This document shows positions 1-7,956 of a stretch of DNA of 64,000 nucleotides, one piece after another. This DNA comes from Citrobacter tructae (GTDB lineage Bacteria; Pseudomonadota; Gammaproteobacteria; Enterobacterales; Enterobacteriaceae), in contig NZ_CP038469.1 in assembly GCF_004684345.1 (NCBI RefSeq), positions 4,464,001 to 4,528,000 on the forward strand, read 5' to 3'. The position numbers were made by a program, and so were the translations under genes. Numbering within the stretch: the first letter of the stretch is position 1; the number at the start of each line of letters is the position of its first letter. Below the pieces are notes generated by a model. The model ran no database searches. It was given only the letters and a program-made list of their open reading frames with translations, and was not told where the DNA came from.

Positions 1-521
1 TCCTCGATACTGAGCCAACGCACCGTAAAGCGTGGCATGAAGTATTAGGGCGCTATGGACTCCGTTTTGACGAGCAGGCTATGGTCGCACTCAACGGCTC
101 CCCAACGTGGCGTATTGCGCAGTCGGTTATTGAACTGAATAATGCCGATCTTGATCCCCATGCGCTGGCGCGTGAAAAAACCGACAGCGTTAAAAGCATG
201 CTGCTGGATAGCGTCCAGCCGTTGCCGCTGGTCGATGTCGTGAAAGCCTGGCATGGTCGCCGGCCTATGTCGGTTGGCACCGGGAGCGAAAGCGCCATTG
301 CAGAGGCGCTGCTCGCGCATTTGGGGCTACGCCACTATTTTGATGCCGTAGTTGCGGCCGATCACGTACAACGCCATAAGCCCGCGCCAGACACGTTTTT
401 GCTCTGTGCCGAACGTATGGGCGTCGTTCCGACCCAATGCGTGGTATTTGAAGACGCGGACTTCGGCCTGCAGGCGGCGCGTGCGGCAGGAATGGATGTT
501 GTGGATGTCCGGTTATTGTGA
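1..521 (+). CDS. yqaB: Fructose-1-phosphate/6-phosphogluconate phosphatase YqaB (5' end cut by window)
   Basis: HAD-superfamily sugar phosphatase of the cytosol; the E. coli enzyme dephosphorylates fructose-1-phosphate and related sugar phosphates. The open frame enters the window as LDTEPTHRK, which is about residue 17 of the 188-residue E. coli protein, so the start codon and the nucleophile Asp of the first HAD motif lie outside. Visible are motif II (VGTGSES), the motif III lysine (HKPAPDTF) and the acidic motif IV (FEDADFG). The rest aligns closely with E. coli YqaB up to the terminal VDVRLL. The stop codon overlaps the GTG start of yqaA (GTGA), so the two are translationally coupled. 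Confidence 0.95.
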   Translation, partial: LDTEPTHRKAWHEVLGRYGLRFDEQAMVALNGSPTWRIAQSVIELNNADLDPHALAREKTDSVKSMLLDSVQPLPLVDVVKAWHGRRPMSVGTGSESAIAEALLAHLGLRHYFDAVVAADHVQRHKPAPDTFLLCAERMGVVPTQCVVFEDADFGLQAARAAGMDVVDVRLL

Positions 522-946
522 GTGATGGACTGTCACTTCTGTCACTGTTTGCCAGCAGTTTTCTCAGCGCCACACTGTTGCCTGGAAATTCTGAAGTTGT
601 TTTAGTGGCCTTGCTGGTTTCCGGGGTGAGTCATCCCTGGGTCTTAGTCTTAACAGCAACAATAGGTAATAGCCTTGGAGGGTTAACTAACGTTATCCTT
701 GGGCGCGTTTTCCCGTTGCGTAAAACTTCACGCTGGCAAGAGAAAGCCACGGGTTGGCTGCAGCGCTATGGCGCTGTCACACTATTATTAAGCTGGATGC
801 CGGTTGTAGGTGATTTATTGTGCCTGTTAGCGGGGTGGATGCGCATCTCGTGGGGACCAGTACTCTTTTTTTTATGCCTTGGCAAAGCGTTGCGCTATGT
901 TGTGGTCGCAGCGGTTACGACTCAGGGTATTATGTGGTGGCACTAA
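518..946 (+). CDS. yqaA: Inner-membrane protein YqaA (SNARE-associated/DedA-like family)
   Basis: Small polytopic inner-membrane protein of 142 residues, the same length as E. coli YqaA and almost identical to it. The DedA-like core includes LPGNSEVVLVALL near residues 21-33 and a GNSLGG turn near 50. Four hydrophobic stretches are visible. The family is linked to lipid scrambling and membrane homeostasis, but no reaction is established for YqaA itself. Translation starts at a GTG that overlaps the yqaB stop by four bases, which fits coupled translation. The gene ends 77 bases before gshA. Confidence 0.93.
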   Translation: MSDGLSLLSLFASSFLSATLLPGNSEVVLVALLVSGVSHPWVLVLTATIGNSLGGLTNVILGRVFPLRKTSRWQEKATGWLQRYGAVTLLLSWMPVVGDLLCLLAGWMRISWGPVLFFLCLGKALRYVVVAAVTTQGIMWWH

Positions 947-1023
947 TTGTGTTGTGAAATGGCCTGTAGGGTAACCAATACCATTATGCTAATTAAAACG
1001 ATTTTGACAGGCGGGAGGTCAAT

Positions 1024-2580
1024 TTGATCCCGGACGTATCACAGGCACTGGCCTGGCTGGAAAAACATCCTCAGGCGTTAAAGGGGATTCAACGTGGTCT
1101 GGAGCGCGAAACGCTGCGTGTTAATGCCGATGGCTCACTGGCGACGACAGGCCATCCAGATGTGTTAGGCTCAGCGTTAACGCATAAGTGGATAACCACT
1201 GACTTTGCCGAAGCTCTGCTGGAGTTTATTACGCCACCGGGCGACGATATTCAGAAAATGCTCACGTTCATGCGTGACCTGCATCGTTATACCGCCCGAA
1301 ATCTGGGCGACGAGCGCATGTGGCCGTTGAGCATGCCTTGCTATATTGCTGAAGGTCAGGATATTGAGCTGGCGCAGTACGGTACCTCGAATATTGGCCG
1401 TCTGAAAACGCTCTACCGTGAAGGTCTCAAAAACCGTTACGGCGCGCTGATGCAAACCATCTCCGGCGTACACTACAATTTCTCGCTGCCGATGGCATTC
1501 TGGCAGGCGAAATGCGGTGTAACGGACAATGAAGACGCCAAAGAAAAAGTGTCCGCAGGCTACTTCCGCTTGATCCGCAACTATTACCGTTTCGGTTGGG
1601 TGATCCCGTACCTGTTTGGCGCATCTCCGGCCATTTGTTCCTCTTTCCTGCAAGGGAAGCCCACGACCCTGCCGTTTGAAAAAACCGACTGCGGTATGTA
1701 TTACTTACCGTACGCGACGTCGCTGCGTTTGAGCGATTTGGGTTATACCAATAAGTCGCAAAGCAATCTCGGAATTACGTTTAACGATTTGCATGAGTAT
1801 GTGGCAGGATTGAAGCGCGCGATTAAAACCCCTTCCGAGGAGTACGCGGCAATCGGTCTGGAGAAAGACGGTAAACGTCTGCAAATTAACAGCAACGTGC
1901 TACAGATTGAAAATGAACTGTACGCACCGATTCGCCCGAAACGCGTTACGCGCAGCGGAGAATCGCCGTCAGATGCGCTACTGCGTGGCGGTATTGAGTA
2001 CATTGAAGTGCGTTCGCTGGATATTAACCCCTTCTCGCCAATTGGCGTGGATGAGCAACAGGTACGTTTCCTCGATCTGTTCATGGTGTGGTGTGTACTG
2101 GCTGACGCCCCGGAAATGAGCAGCGATGAATTGCTATGTACGCGCACCAACTGGAATCGCGTGATTCTGGAAGGTCGTAAGCCGGGCCTGACGTTAGGTA
2201 TTGGTTGTGAAACTGCCCAGTTCCCGTTGCCTAAAGTGGGTAAAGATCTCTTCTGTGACCTGAAACGCGTGGCGCAAACGCTGGACAGCATCCACGGGGG
2301 AGAGGAGTATCAAAAAGTCTGTGACGAACTGGTCGCCTGCTTTGATAATCCTGAGTTGACGTTCTCAGCCCGGATCCTGCGGTCTATGATTGATACAGGC
2401 ATTGGCGGCACGGGCAAAGCGTTGGGTGAGGCTTACCGTAATCTACTGCGTGAAGAGCCGTTAGAAATGTTGCAGGAAGAAGAATTGATTGCTGAAACCG
2501 AAGCTTCAAAGCGTCGGCAGCAGGAGATTGAAGCGGCTGATACTGAACCGTTTGCCGCGTGGCTTGAAAAGCACGCCTGA
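1024..2580 (+). CDS. gshA: Glutamate-cysteine ligase GshA
   Basis: Catalyses ATP-dependent formation of gamma-glutamylcysteine from glutamate and cysteine, the first and rate-limiting step of glutathione synthesis, in the cytosol. The product is 518 residues, exactly the E. coli length, and nearly identical throughout (MIPDVSQALAWLEKHP start, TEPFAAWLEKHA end), placing it in the proteobacterial type-1 GCS family. The start codon is TTG, as in E. coli, preceded by a good GGGAGGT ribosome-binding site at about 1012-1018. The weak TTG may keep expression low. The sRNA gene micA lies directly downstream on the other strand. Confidence 0.98.
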   Translation: MIPDVSQALAWLEKHPQALKGIQRGLERETLRVNADGSLATTGHPDVLGSALTHKWITTDFAEALLEFITPPGDDIQKMLTFMRDLHRYTARNLGDERMWPLSMPCYIAEGQDIELAQYGTSNIGRLKTLYREGLKNRYGALMQTISGVHYNFSLPMAFWQAKCGVTDNEDAKEKVSAGYFRLIRNYYRFGWVIPYLFGASPAICSSFLQGKPTTLPFEKTDCGMYYLPYATSLRLSDLGYTNKSQSNLGITFNDLHEYVAGLKRAIKTPSEEYAAIGLEKDGKRLQINSNVLQIENELYAPIRPKRVTRSGESPSDALLRGGIEYIEVRSLDINPFSPIGVDEQQVRFLDLFMVWCVLADAPEMSSDELLCTRTNWNRVILEGRKPGLTLGIGCETAQFPLPKVGKDLFCDLKRVAQTLDSIHGGEEYQKVCDELVACFDNPELTFSARILRSMIDTGIGGTGKALGEAYRNLLREEPLEMLQEEELIAETEASKRRQQEIEAADTEPFAAWLEKHA

Positions 2581-2588
2581 TACAAAAG

Positions 2589-2661
2589 AAAAAGGCCACT
2601 CGGGAGTGGCCAAAATTTCATCTCTGAAAACAGGGATGATGATAACAAATGCGCGTCTTTC
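2589..2661 (-). ncRNA. micA: MicA, sigma-E-dependent Hfq-binding small RNA
   Basis: Read on the minus strand the segment begins GAAAGACGCGCATTTGTTAT and ends in a GGCCACTC/GAGTGGCC hairpin followed by a T tract at 2593-2589. This matches E. coli MicA (72 nt) base for base over the 5' pairing region. MicA is known to pair with ompA and other envelope mRNAs and to repress them on envelope stress. As in E. coli it sits between gshA and luxS on the opposite strand. Small differences fall in the linker (CAGAGA where E. coli has CAGCGA) and the terminator loop, which should not affect the 5' seed. Confidence 0.95.
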
Positions 2662-2698
2662 ATATACTCAGACTCGCCCCGGAACAAAGAGTTCAGAT
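2662..2698 (-). promoter_or_regulatory. Sigma-E promoter of micA
   Basis: On the minus strand, a TGAACT -35 element (complement of 2690-2695) and a TCTGA -10 element (complement of 2668-2672) are about 17 bases apart and end 6 bases before the MicA 5' end. This has the layout of RpoE promoters (GGAACTT/TCTGA type) and of the E. coli micA promoter. It overlaps the luxS leader, so luxS and micA transcription may interfere. Confidence 0.75.
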
Positions 2699-2729
2699 TA
2701 TTTTTAAAAATTTTATCGGAGGTGGCTAA

Positions 2730-3245
2730 ATGCCGTTGTTAGATAGTTTTACTGTCGATCACACCCGGATGGAAGCTCCCGCAGTCCGGGTTGCAAAAAC
2801 GATGAACACCCCGCATGGCGATGCAATCACCGTGTTTGATCTGCGTTTTTGCATTCCGAACAAAGAAGTAATGCCTGAGAAAGGGATCCATACGCTGGAA
2901 CACCTGTTTGCCGGATTTATGCGTAACCACCTCAACGGTAATGGCGTCGAAATTATCGATATCTCCCCAATGGGTTGCCGTACGGGTTTCTACATGAGTC
3001 TGATTGGCACGCCGGACGAGCAGCGTGTTGCGGATGCCTGGAAAGCGGCGATGGCCGACGTGCTGAAAGTGCAGGATCAGAACCAGATCCCGGAACTGAA
3101 CGTCTACCAGTGTGGCACATATCAGATGCACTCTCTCAGCGAAGCACAGGATATTGCGCGTCATATTCTGGAGCACGATGTGCGCGTTAACAGCAATGAA
3201 GAGCTGGCGCTGCCGAAAGAGAAGTTGCAGGAATTGCATATCTAG
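2730..3245 (+). CDS. luxS: S-ribosylhomocysteine lyase LuxS
   Basis: Splits S-ribosylhomocysteine into homocysteine and DPD, the precursor of autoinducer-2, in the cytosol. It belongs to the activated methyl cycle and to quorum signalling. The 171-residue product has the E. coli length and sequence. The metal-binding HTLEH motif is at residues 54-58, and the third ligand Cys is in YQCGTY at about 128. The catalytic Cys of MGCRTG is at about 83. A strong GGAGGT site precedes the ATG. The leader is antisense to the micA promoter and the start of MicA. Confidence 0.98.
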   Translation: MPLLDSFTVDHTRMEAPAVRVAKTMNTPHGDAITVFDLRFCIPNKEVMPEKGIHTLEHLFAGFMRNHLNGNGVEIIDISPMGCRTGFYMSLIGTPDEQRVADAWKAAMADVLKVQDQNQIPELNVYQCGTYQMHSLSEAQDIARHILEHDVRVNSNEELALPKEKLQELHI

Positions 3246-3259
3246 TCTTTTTCCGGCAT

Positions 3260-3293
3260 AAAAAAAGCCAGTTCATCTGAACTGGCTTTTTTA
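3260..3293. terminator. Bidirectional terminator between luxS and emrB
   Basis: A perfect hairpin (AAGCCAGTTCA, two-base loop, TGAACTGGCTT) is flanked by A6 on one side and T6 on the other. It can therefore terminate both luxS (+) and emrB (-), whose stop codons lie directly on either side. Confidence 0.9.
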
Positions 3294-4832
3294 TTAGTGC
3301 GCGCCGCCTCCGCCACCGCCCGCGCCGAATGGTGGTTTGGCGAACCAGACTAAGCCGAGCAGTACGATGAAGATCCCCGCCGACATCCAGAAGATTTCGT
3401 TAGCGGAAATAATCAGCCCCTGGCTGGTGATTTGCTGTGCCAGCCAACCGGAGGCCTGCTCCTTGCTCATTCCCAGCCCTTGCAGCTGGTCATACATCGC
3501 CTGTGCATTAGGGTTGTAAGGGTTAACGGATTCCGTCAACTGCGCGTGATGCAGCGACTCACGGTTAGTCCACATCGTTGTTGTAATCGATGTGCCGATA
3601 GAGCCCGCCAGCGTTCGCGTAAAGTTGGACAAGCTCGACGCCGCCGCCAGACGCTCAGGCGGTAAGCCAGACAGCGTGATGGTGGTCAGTGGCATAAAGA
3701 AGCAGGCCACGGCGAACCCCTGGATAAACTGTGGCCAGGCCGATGCGCCAAAATCCATACCGGGTTCGAAAGTGTATGCTCGCCAGTAGAAACAGACGGC
3801 ATACATAATAAAACTAAACGTGACCAGCCGACGCATATCCAGCTTGTGGGCGAAGCGACCGATAATTGGCGACAGGATCACCGGGATTATCCCTACCGGT
3901 GCGGACGCCAGACCCGCCCAGGTCGCTGTGTATCCGTAGACCTCCTGCAACAGCTGCGGCAACAGGACGATTGCGCCGAAGTAGAGCATATAGGCGAGGC
4001 TGATACACAGGCAGCCGATGGTAAAGTTTCTCGATTTAAACAGCGAGAGGTCGACAATCGGGTGTTCGTCGGTGAGCTCCCAGACAATCAGGAAACTGAT
4101 GGCTATCACGGCGACGACCGTCAGGATGATGATCTCCTGCGAGGCGAACCAGTCCAACTCTTTACCGCGATCGAGCATAATCTGCAAACTGCCGATACCG
4201 ACAACCAGCAGCGCCAGACCAATGGCGTCAATGCGCCGCTGTTCAGTGCGAGTTTCCCGACCGCGCAGGGTCTGCAGCGTCATCAACACCACCACAGCAC
4301 CGATCGGCACGTTAATGAAGAATATCCAGCCCCAGTGATAATTGTCGCTGATGTAGCCCCCGAGAATCGGGCCGCAAATAGGCGCGACAATCACCGTCAT
4401 CGACCACAGCGCCAGGGCGATAGACCGTTTGGCGGGAGGATAGTTATTCAGTAACAGGCTTTGTGAAAGCGGAATTAATGGACCGGCGACAATCCCCTGA
4501 ATCACGCGGAAGAAAATCAGCATGGTCAAGCTGTTGGACATCCCGCACGCCCATGACGCAATGACAAAGGCGATGGTGGACCACATGAAAAGCTTCACTT
4601 CGCCAAAGCGCTTGGCCAGCCAGCCAGTGATCGGAATGGAGATAGCATTCGCCACCCCGAAAGAAGTGATCACCCAAGTCCCCTGGCTCAACGAAGAGCC
4701 GAGGTTTCCGGCAATAGTGGGGATCGCCACGTTAGCAATGGTGGAGTCCAGCACCTGCATGAATGTCGCCAGTGACAGCGCGATCGTCATGATGACGAGC
4801 TGCGCGCCTTCCAGCGGTTTTTGCTGTTGCAT
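3294..4832 (-). CDS. emrB: Multidrug efflux MFS transporter subunit EmrB
   Basis: Inner-membrane proton-driven exporter of the DHA2 (14-helix) major facilitator family. With EmrA and TolC it expels hydrophobic toxicants such as CCCP, nalidixic acid and thiolactomycin. The product from MQQQKPLEG is 512 residues, the E. coli length. The family motif LDSTIANVAIPTIAG is near residue 25, and the glycine-rich C-terminus GAGGGGGGAH is conserved. An upstream in-frame GTG would add three residues, but the ATG at 4832 has AAAGG eight bases ahead and matches E. coli. It lies 16 bases after emrA in the mprA-emrA-emrB operon. Confidence 0.97.
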   Translation of the reverse strand: MQQQKPLEGAQLVIMTIALSLATFMQVLDSTIANVAIPTIAGNLGSSLSQGTWVITSFGVANAISIPITGWLAKRFGEVKLFMWSTIAFVIASWACGMSNSLTMLIFFRVIQGIVAGPLIPLSQSLLLNNYPPAKRSIALALWSMTVIVAPICGPILGGYISDNYHWGWIFFINVPIGAVVVLMTLQTLRGRETRTEQRRIDAIGLALLVVGIGSLQIMLDRGKELDWFASQEIIILTVVAVIAISFLIVWELTDEHPIVDLSLFKSRNFTIGCLCISLAYMLYFGAIVLLPQLLQEVYGYTATWAGLASAPVGIIPVILSPIIGRFAHKLDMRRLVTFSFIMYAVCFYWRAYTFEPGMDFGASAWPQFIQGFAVACFFMPLTTITLSGLPPERLAAASSLSNFTRTLAGSIGTSITTTMWTNRESLHHAQLTESVNPYNPNAQAMYDQLQGLGMSKEQASGWLAQQITSQGLIISANEIFWMSAGIFIVLLGLVWFAKPPFGAGGGGGGAH

Positions 4833-4848
4833 CACACGCACCTTTGAA

Positions 4849-6021
4849 TTAGCCCGCGTTGGCCCGCACGATCTCTTCGATCATCTTATTGACCGGAGCA
4901 AGGTTGATCTCACGTGCATTACTCTCTGCAACCGGCGTAGTACGGACCTGGCTTGCCAGAATCTGACCCTCGCGATTTGAGGTATCTACTGTCACCAGTG
5001 TAGACAGACCAATCCGCAACGGATGTTGTGCCAGCTGCTGGGCATCCAGTTCAATACGCACGGGCAGACGCTGGACGACTTTGATCCAGTTACCGGTCGC
5101 GTTTTGCGCAGGCAGCAGGGAGAAGGCGCTACCGGTCCCCATATCGAGGCCGACAACTTTACCGGTGTATTTCACGTCATCGCCGTAAATATCACTGATC
5201 ACCGTCGCGGGTTGACCGATGCGCATATGCGCGAGCTGCGTTTCTTTAAAGTTGGCATCCACCCACAGGTTGGTGGCGGGGACGACTGCCATCAGCGGCG
5301 TGGTTGGGCTTATCTGCGCGCCAGGCTGCACGGCACGACGGGAAACATAACCGGTCATCGGGCTGACAATTTTGGTACGTTCCAGCGCCAGCCAGGCATT
5401 ACGCACTTCGGTGGCCGCTTGTTGCACCGCAGGCTGATCTTCCAGCTTGCTGCCCAGAATCATCGCCTGGTTGGCATTATATTGTTGGATCGCGACGTCA
5501 AGCTGGGCCTGAGCACTGGCGACGGCATCACGCGCATGTTGCAGCTCTTCGCGACCAATCAGATTGGCGTTGCCCAACGGGACGCGGCGATTAAAATCGC
5601 TTTGTGCCTGCGCCAGTGCGGTTTTCTGCACGTCAATGCTGGCCTGAAGCTGCTTGCTGTTGATCATCAACTGGTGCGTTTGGCGCACGCTGGAGGCCAG
5701 CGCCGTTTTGGCTTTTTCGAGCGCCTGCTTAGCGTCCGTCTGGTCGAGGGTGACCAGCACATCGCCTTGTTTGACATAGTCAGTGTTATCAGCCCAGACT
5801 TTCGTCACGCTGCCTGATACCTGCGCCATGATTTGAACCTGGTTCCCTGCCACGTACGCATCGTCTGTCTCTTCGACATGACGCAGTACTAAAAACCAAT
5901 AAGTCCCATAGGCCACGGCAATGATAATAAAGAGCAAGGTCAGAAGCAGTAGCGTACTTTTACGTTTGCCATTCTTCTTGACCGGTTGCTGCGGGGTTTG
6001 AGTCTCCGCATTTGCGCTCAT
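4849..6021 (-). CDS. emrA: Multidrug efflux membrane-fusion protein EmrA
   Basis: Periplasmic adaptor (HlyD family) that links EmrB in the inner membrane to TolC. The 390-residue product from MSANAETQTP has a cytosolic lysine-rich N-terminus and one transmembrane helix (about residues 25-45, LLLLTLLFIIIAVAYG). A biotinyl-lipoyl half-motif follows, then a long coiled coil (about 95-200) and the second lipoyl half (PMTGYVSRRAVQPGAQI). The ATG at 6021 has GGAG eight bases upstream; the ATG four codons earlier lacks a site and is not used in E. coli. It is the second gene of the mprA operon. Confidence 0.97.
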   Translation of the reverse strand: MSANAETQTPQQPVKKNGKRKSTLLLLTLLFIIIAVAYGTYWFLVLRHVEETDDAYVAGNQVQIMAQVSGSVTKVWADNTDYVKQGDVLVTLDQTDAKQALEKAKTALASSVRQTHQLMINSKQLQASIDVQKTALAQAQSDFNRRVPLGNANLIGREELQHARDAVASAQAQLDVAIQQYNANQAMILGSKLEDQPAVQQAATEVRNAWLALERTKIVSPMTGYVSRRAVQPGAQISPTTPLMAVVPATNLWVDANFKETQLAHMRIGQPATVISDIYGDDVKYTGKVVGLDMGTGSAFSLLPAQNATGNWIKVVQRLPVRIELDAQQLAQHPLRIGLSTLVTVDTSNREGQILASQVRTTPVAESNAREINLAPVNKMIEEIVRANAG

Positions 6022-6150
6022 GTTGTTCTCCACGATCTTATTTTTTTCACATCGGCTGAGCCGACCTGTTTATCAGAAAGGCCAGCAGTGTGACCTGCTG
6101 GCCTGTCGGTTTTTCATTTATCAATCTGGATTTTTGAGCGAGTCAGCGCG

Positions 6151-6681
6151 TTAACGCAGCGCTTCGAGTACCGTGCCATCCTGCTCCATCTGATCAAGAC
6201 GGGTCAGAAGTTTACGGGTGATGTGCTCAAGCTGATCTTTTTCAGTGGTGCTAAGAGATGACCAAAGCTGATGCAGACAGTTATGCTGAGGCGGTAACAC
6301 CTCTTGCAAAAATGTATGGCCTTTCTCGGTCAACTGCAGATGCAGGCAGCGGCGATCGTTATCGCTTTCGCGACGTTCGATCCAGCCACGTTTTTCTAAC
6401 TCATCCGCGATACGCGTGGCATTAGTTCGTGACGAACCCAGCGCGCAACTCAGTTCAGAAGGCTGAATACTGTGGTTTTCCTGAGACTCCAGCGTAATCA
6501 ACGCCATAAACAACGTCTCGTTAATCCCTTGAGCTTTCAGCATTTTATTGCGGTTTTCCAGCAGCTTGCCCTGCATGTGCATGCAAAGACGAGTCAGAAG
6601 AACCTCCTGGTAAGGGAATTCTTCGTAGCGGCTGGCGCGAAATTTTAGCATTTGTTCAATGGGCGTAAACGAACTATCCAT
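6151..6681 (-). CDS. mprA: MarR-family repressor MprA (EmrR)
   Basis: Cytosolic dimeric winged-helix repressor of its own operon mprA-emrA-emrB; the E. coli protein releases DNA when it binds uncouplers or aromatic drugs. The 176-residue product is near-identical to E. coli MprA. The helix-turn-helix is around residues 75-100 (SELSCALGSSRTNATRIADE) and the wing around 102-115 (RRESDNDRRCLHLQL). It is the first gene of the efflux operon, 129 bases ahead of emrA. The operator is expected in the 90 bases upstream (6682-6771), which are AT-rich. Confidence 0.97.
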   Translation of the reverse strand: MDSSFTPIEQMLKFRASRYEEFPYQEVLLTRLCMHMQGKLLENRNKMLKAQGINETLFMALITLESQENHSIQPSELSCALGSSRTNATRIADELEKRGWIERRESDNDRRCLHLQLTEKGHTFLQEVLPPQHNCLHQLWSSLSTTEKDQLEHITRKLLTRLDQMEQDGTVLEALR

Positions 6682-6771
6682 TTGGGTATAACCTCATTAA
6701 TTTCAGCCGATATAGTAACGACAGTGACAAATAAAGTAAATGTATTATTTATTTAAAATGATTATTTTTAC

Positions 6772-7107
6772 CTATATAACAACCCACATTTTCCAGGCTA
6801 ATCCGTAGCCCAGAGCACTCAGCAATGTCGGAATGATGATACTGCGGGTCTTATAATAGCTTGCACCCAGTACAACAAACCCCACCAGCGTTGGCACAAA
6901 TCGACGTGCGTCGAGCATCACTTCTGGTGCGGTAGACACCACCAGCAGGGCGCAAATTGATGCAATGCCAATGGTGTCGAGTAATATGCCGGTTGCGCCG
7001 CGTTTCGTCGGGCGAACATTTCCCACACCCAGACGCAGCGGCAAGTAACGAAAGCAATAATTAACGCAGCCGACCAGCAGGCCAAGCAGCAGAATCTCAT
7101 AACTCAT
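6772..7107 (-). CDS. ygaH: L-valine exporter small subunit YgaH (AzlD family)
   Basis: Small inner-membrane partner of YgaZ; together they export L-valine (and probably methionine) in E. coli. The product is 111 residues with four hydrophobic segments and the AzlD signature FRYLPLRLG near residue 20. Its start lies inside the 3' end of ygaZ with an 11-base overlap, so translation is coupled. It is followed after 90 bases by mprA, as in E. coli. Confidence 0.93.
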   Translation of the reverse strand: MSYEILLLGLLVGCVNYCFRYLPLRLGVGNVRPTKRGATGILLDTIGIASICALLVVSTAPEVMLDARRFVPTLVGFVVLGASYYKTRSIIIPTLLSALGYGLAWKMWVVI

Positions 7108-7834
7108 CCGGCACCCCCTGCCAGAATGACTGGATAAGCGCCGTCAGGCATCCGCAGACAATGCCTGCGAGTATGGCGGCAGGAATGGAAAACAACGTCA
7201 CGCCCACCAGTGCCCCGGTGAGTGCCGCGGTAACGCACAGCGCCTGTTTACGCTGGAAAGAGGCGAGTAGGAAGCTCATAAACAGAGCCGGGAGCATAAA
7301 ACCCAGTGCCGCTTCGACCGCCGGAAAATCCTTCAGTAAGCCACTACCGGAAAACGCGCCAATAATCGTACCGAATACCCATGAAATCCAGGAACATAGT
7401 GCAATTCCCATCATCCAGTTCTCACTCCAGCGACGATTATCCCGTACCAGTTTCGCCGTCGCGGCGGCAAAGACTTCATCCGTGAGGCCAAAGGCCCACA
7501 GTGCGCTTTTGGGTTTACTGAGTCGTTGGGCGATGCGGCTGCGCAGGGAAGGGCCATACAATACATGGCGCACATCCATGGCCATTACGGTGAGCGCGGC
7601 GACCCACAGCGAGCTGCCTGCGGCAAGCATCGTGGTGATGACAAATTGGCTCGCGCCGGCATAAATGATGCAGGAGAAAAAGACGCTTTCGACGGGCGTA
7701 AAGCCCAGGCGAGTGGCATTGAGACCAAATGCAAAGGCGACCGGAATATAGCTGATGACTATCGGGAGGCTATCTTTGAACCCTTCCGTTAACGTTGCCG
7801 GGCTGGGGTCAGACTGGGGAACAGGGCTTTCCAT
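7097..7834 (-). CDS. ygaZ: L-valine exporter large subunit YgaZ (AzlC family)
   Basis: Inner-membrane permease of the branched-chain amino acid exporter (LIV-E) family, 245 residues, the E. coli length. The AzlC core is visible from residue 20 on (FKDSLPIVISYIPVAFAFGL), followed by FFSCIIYAGASQFV and MAMDVRHVLYG. It works with YgaH, whose start codon overlaps its end. In E. coli the pair is activated by Lrp. Confidence 0.95.
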   Translation of the reverse strand: MESPVPQSDPSPATLTEGFKDSLPIVISYIPVAFAFGLNATRLGFTPVESVFFSCIIYAGASQFVITTMLAAGSSLWVAALTVMAMDVRHVLYGPSLRSRIAQRLSKPKSALWAFGLTDEVFAAATAKLVRDNRRWSENWMMGIALCSWISWVFGTIIGAFSGSGLLKDFPAVEAALGFMLPALFMSFLLASFQRKQALCVTAALTGALVGVTLFSIPAAILAGIVCGCLTALIQSFWQGVPDEL

Positions 7835-7897
7835 AGTGTTATAGGCTTCATTACCGAAATTTAAATAACCTGGCTCAATGAGTTATAACCTTAGCAG

Positions 7898-7935
7898 ACT
7901 GATGAGCTCCTTAACACCCTGAGGAGCTCAATCAG
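7898..7935 (-). terminator. Stem-loop downstream of ygaY
   Basis: Inverted arms TGAGCTCCT (7903-7911) and AGGAGCTCA (7922-7930), extended by CTGAT/ATCAG on the outside, form a strong stem between the ygaY stop and the ygaZ start. No clear T tract follows, so it may be a weak terminator or an mRNA-stabilising 3' hairpin. Confidence 0.4.
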
Positions 7936-7956
7936 CGGTAAACACGCTCTATACGC

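Noticed and set aside
5023..5817. 264-codon open frame on the plus strand inside emrA
   Set aside because: Antisense shadow of a highly conserved gene; His/Gly/Arg-rich translation typical of reverse-strand frames in GC-rich enterobacterial genes.
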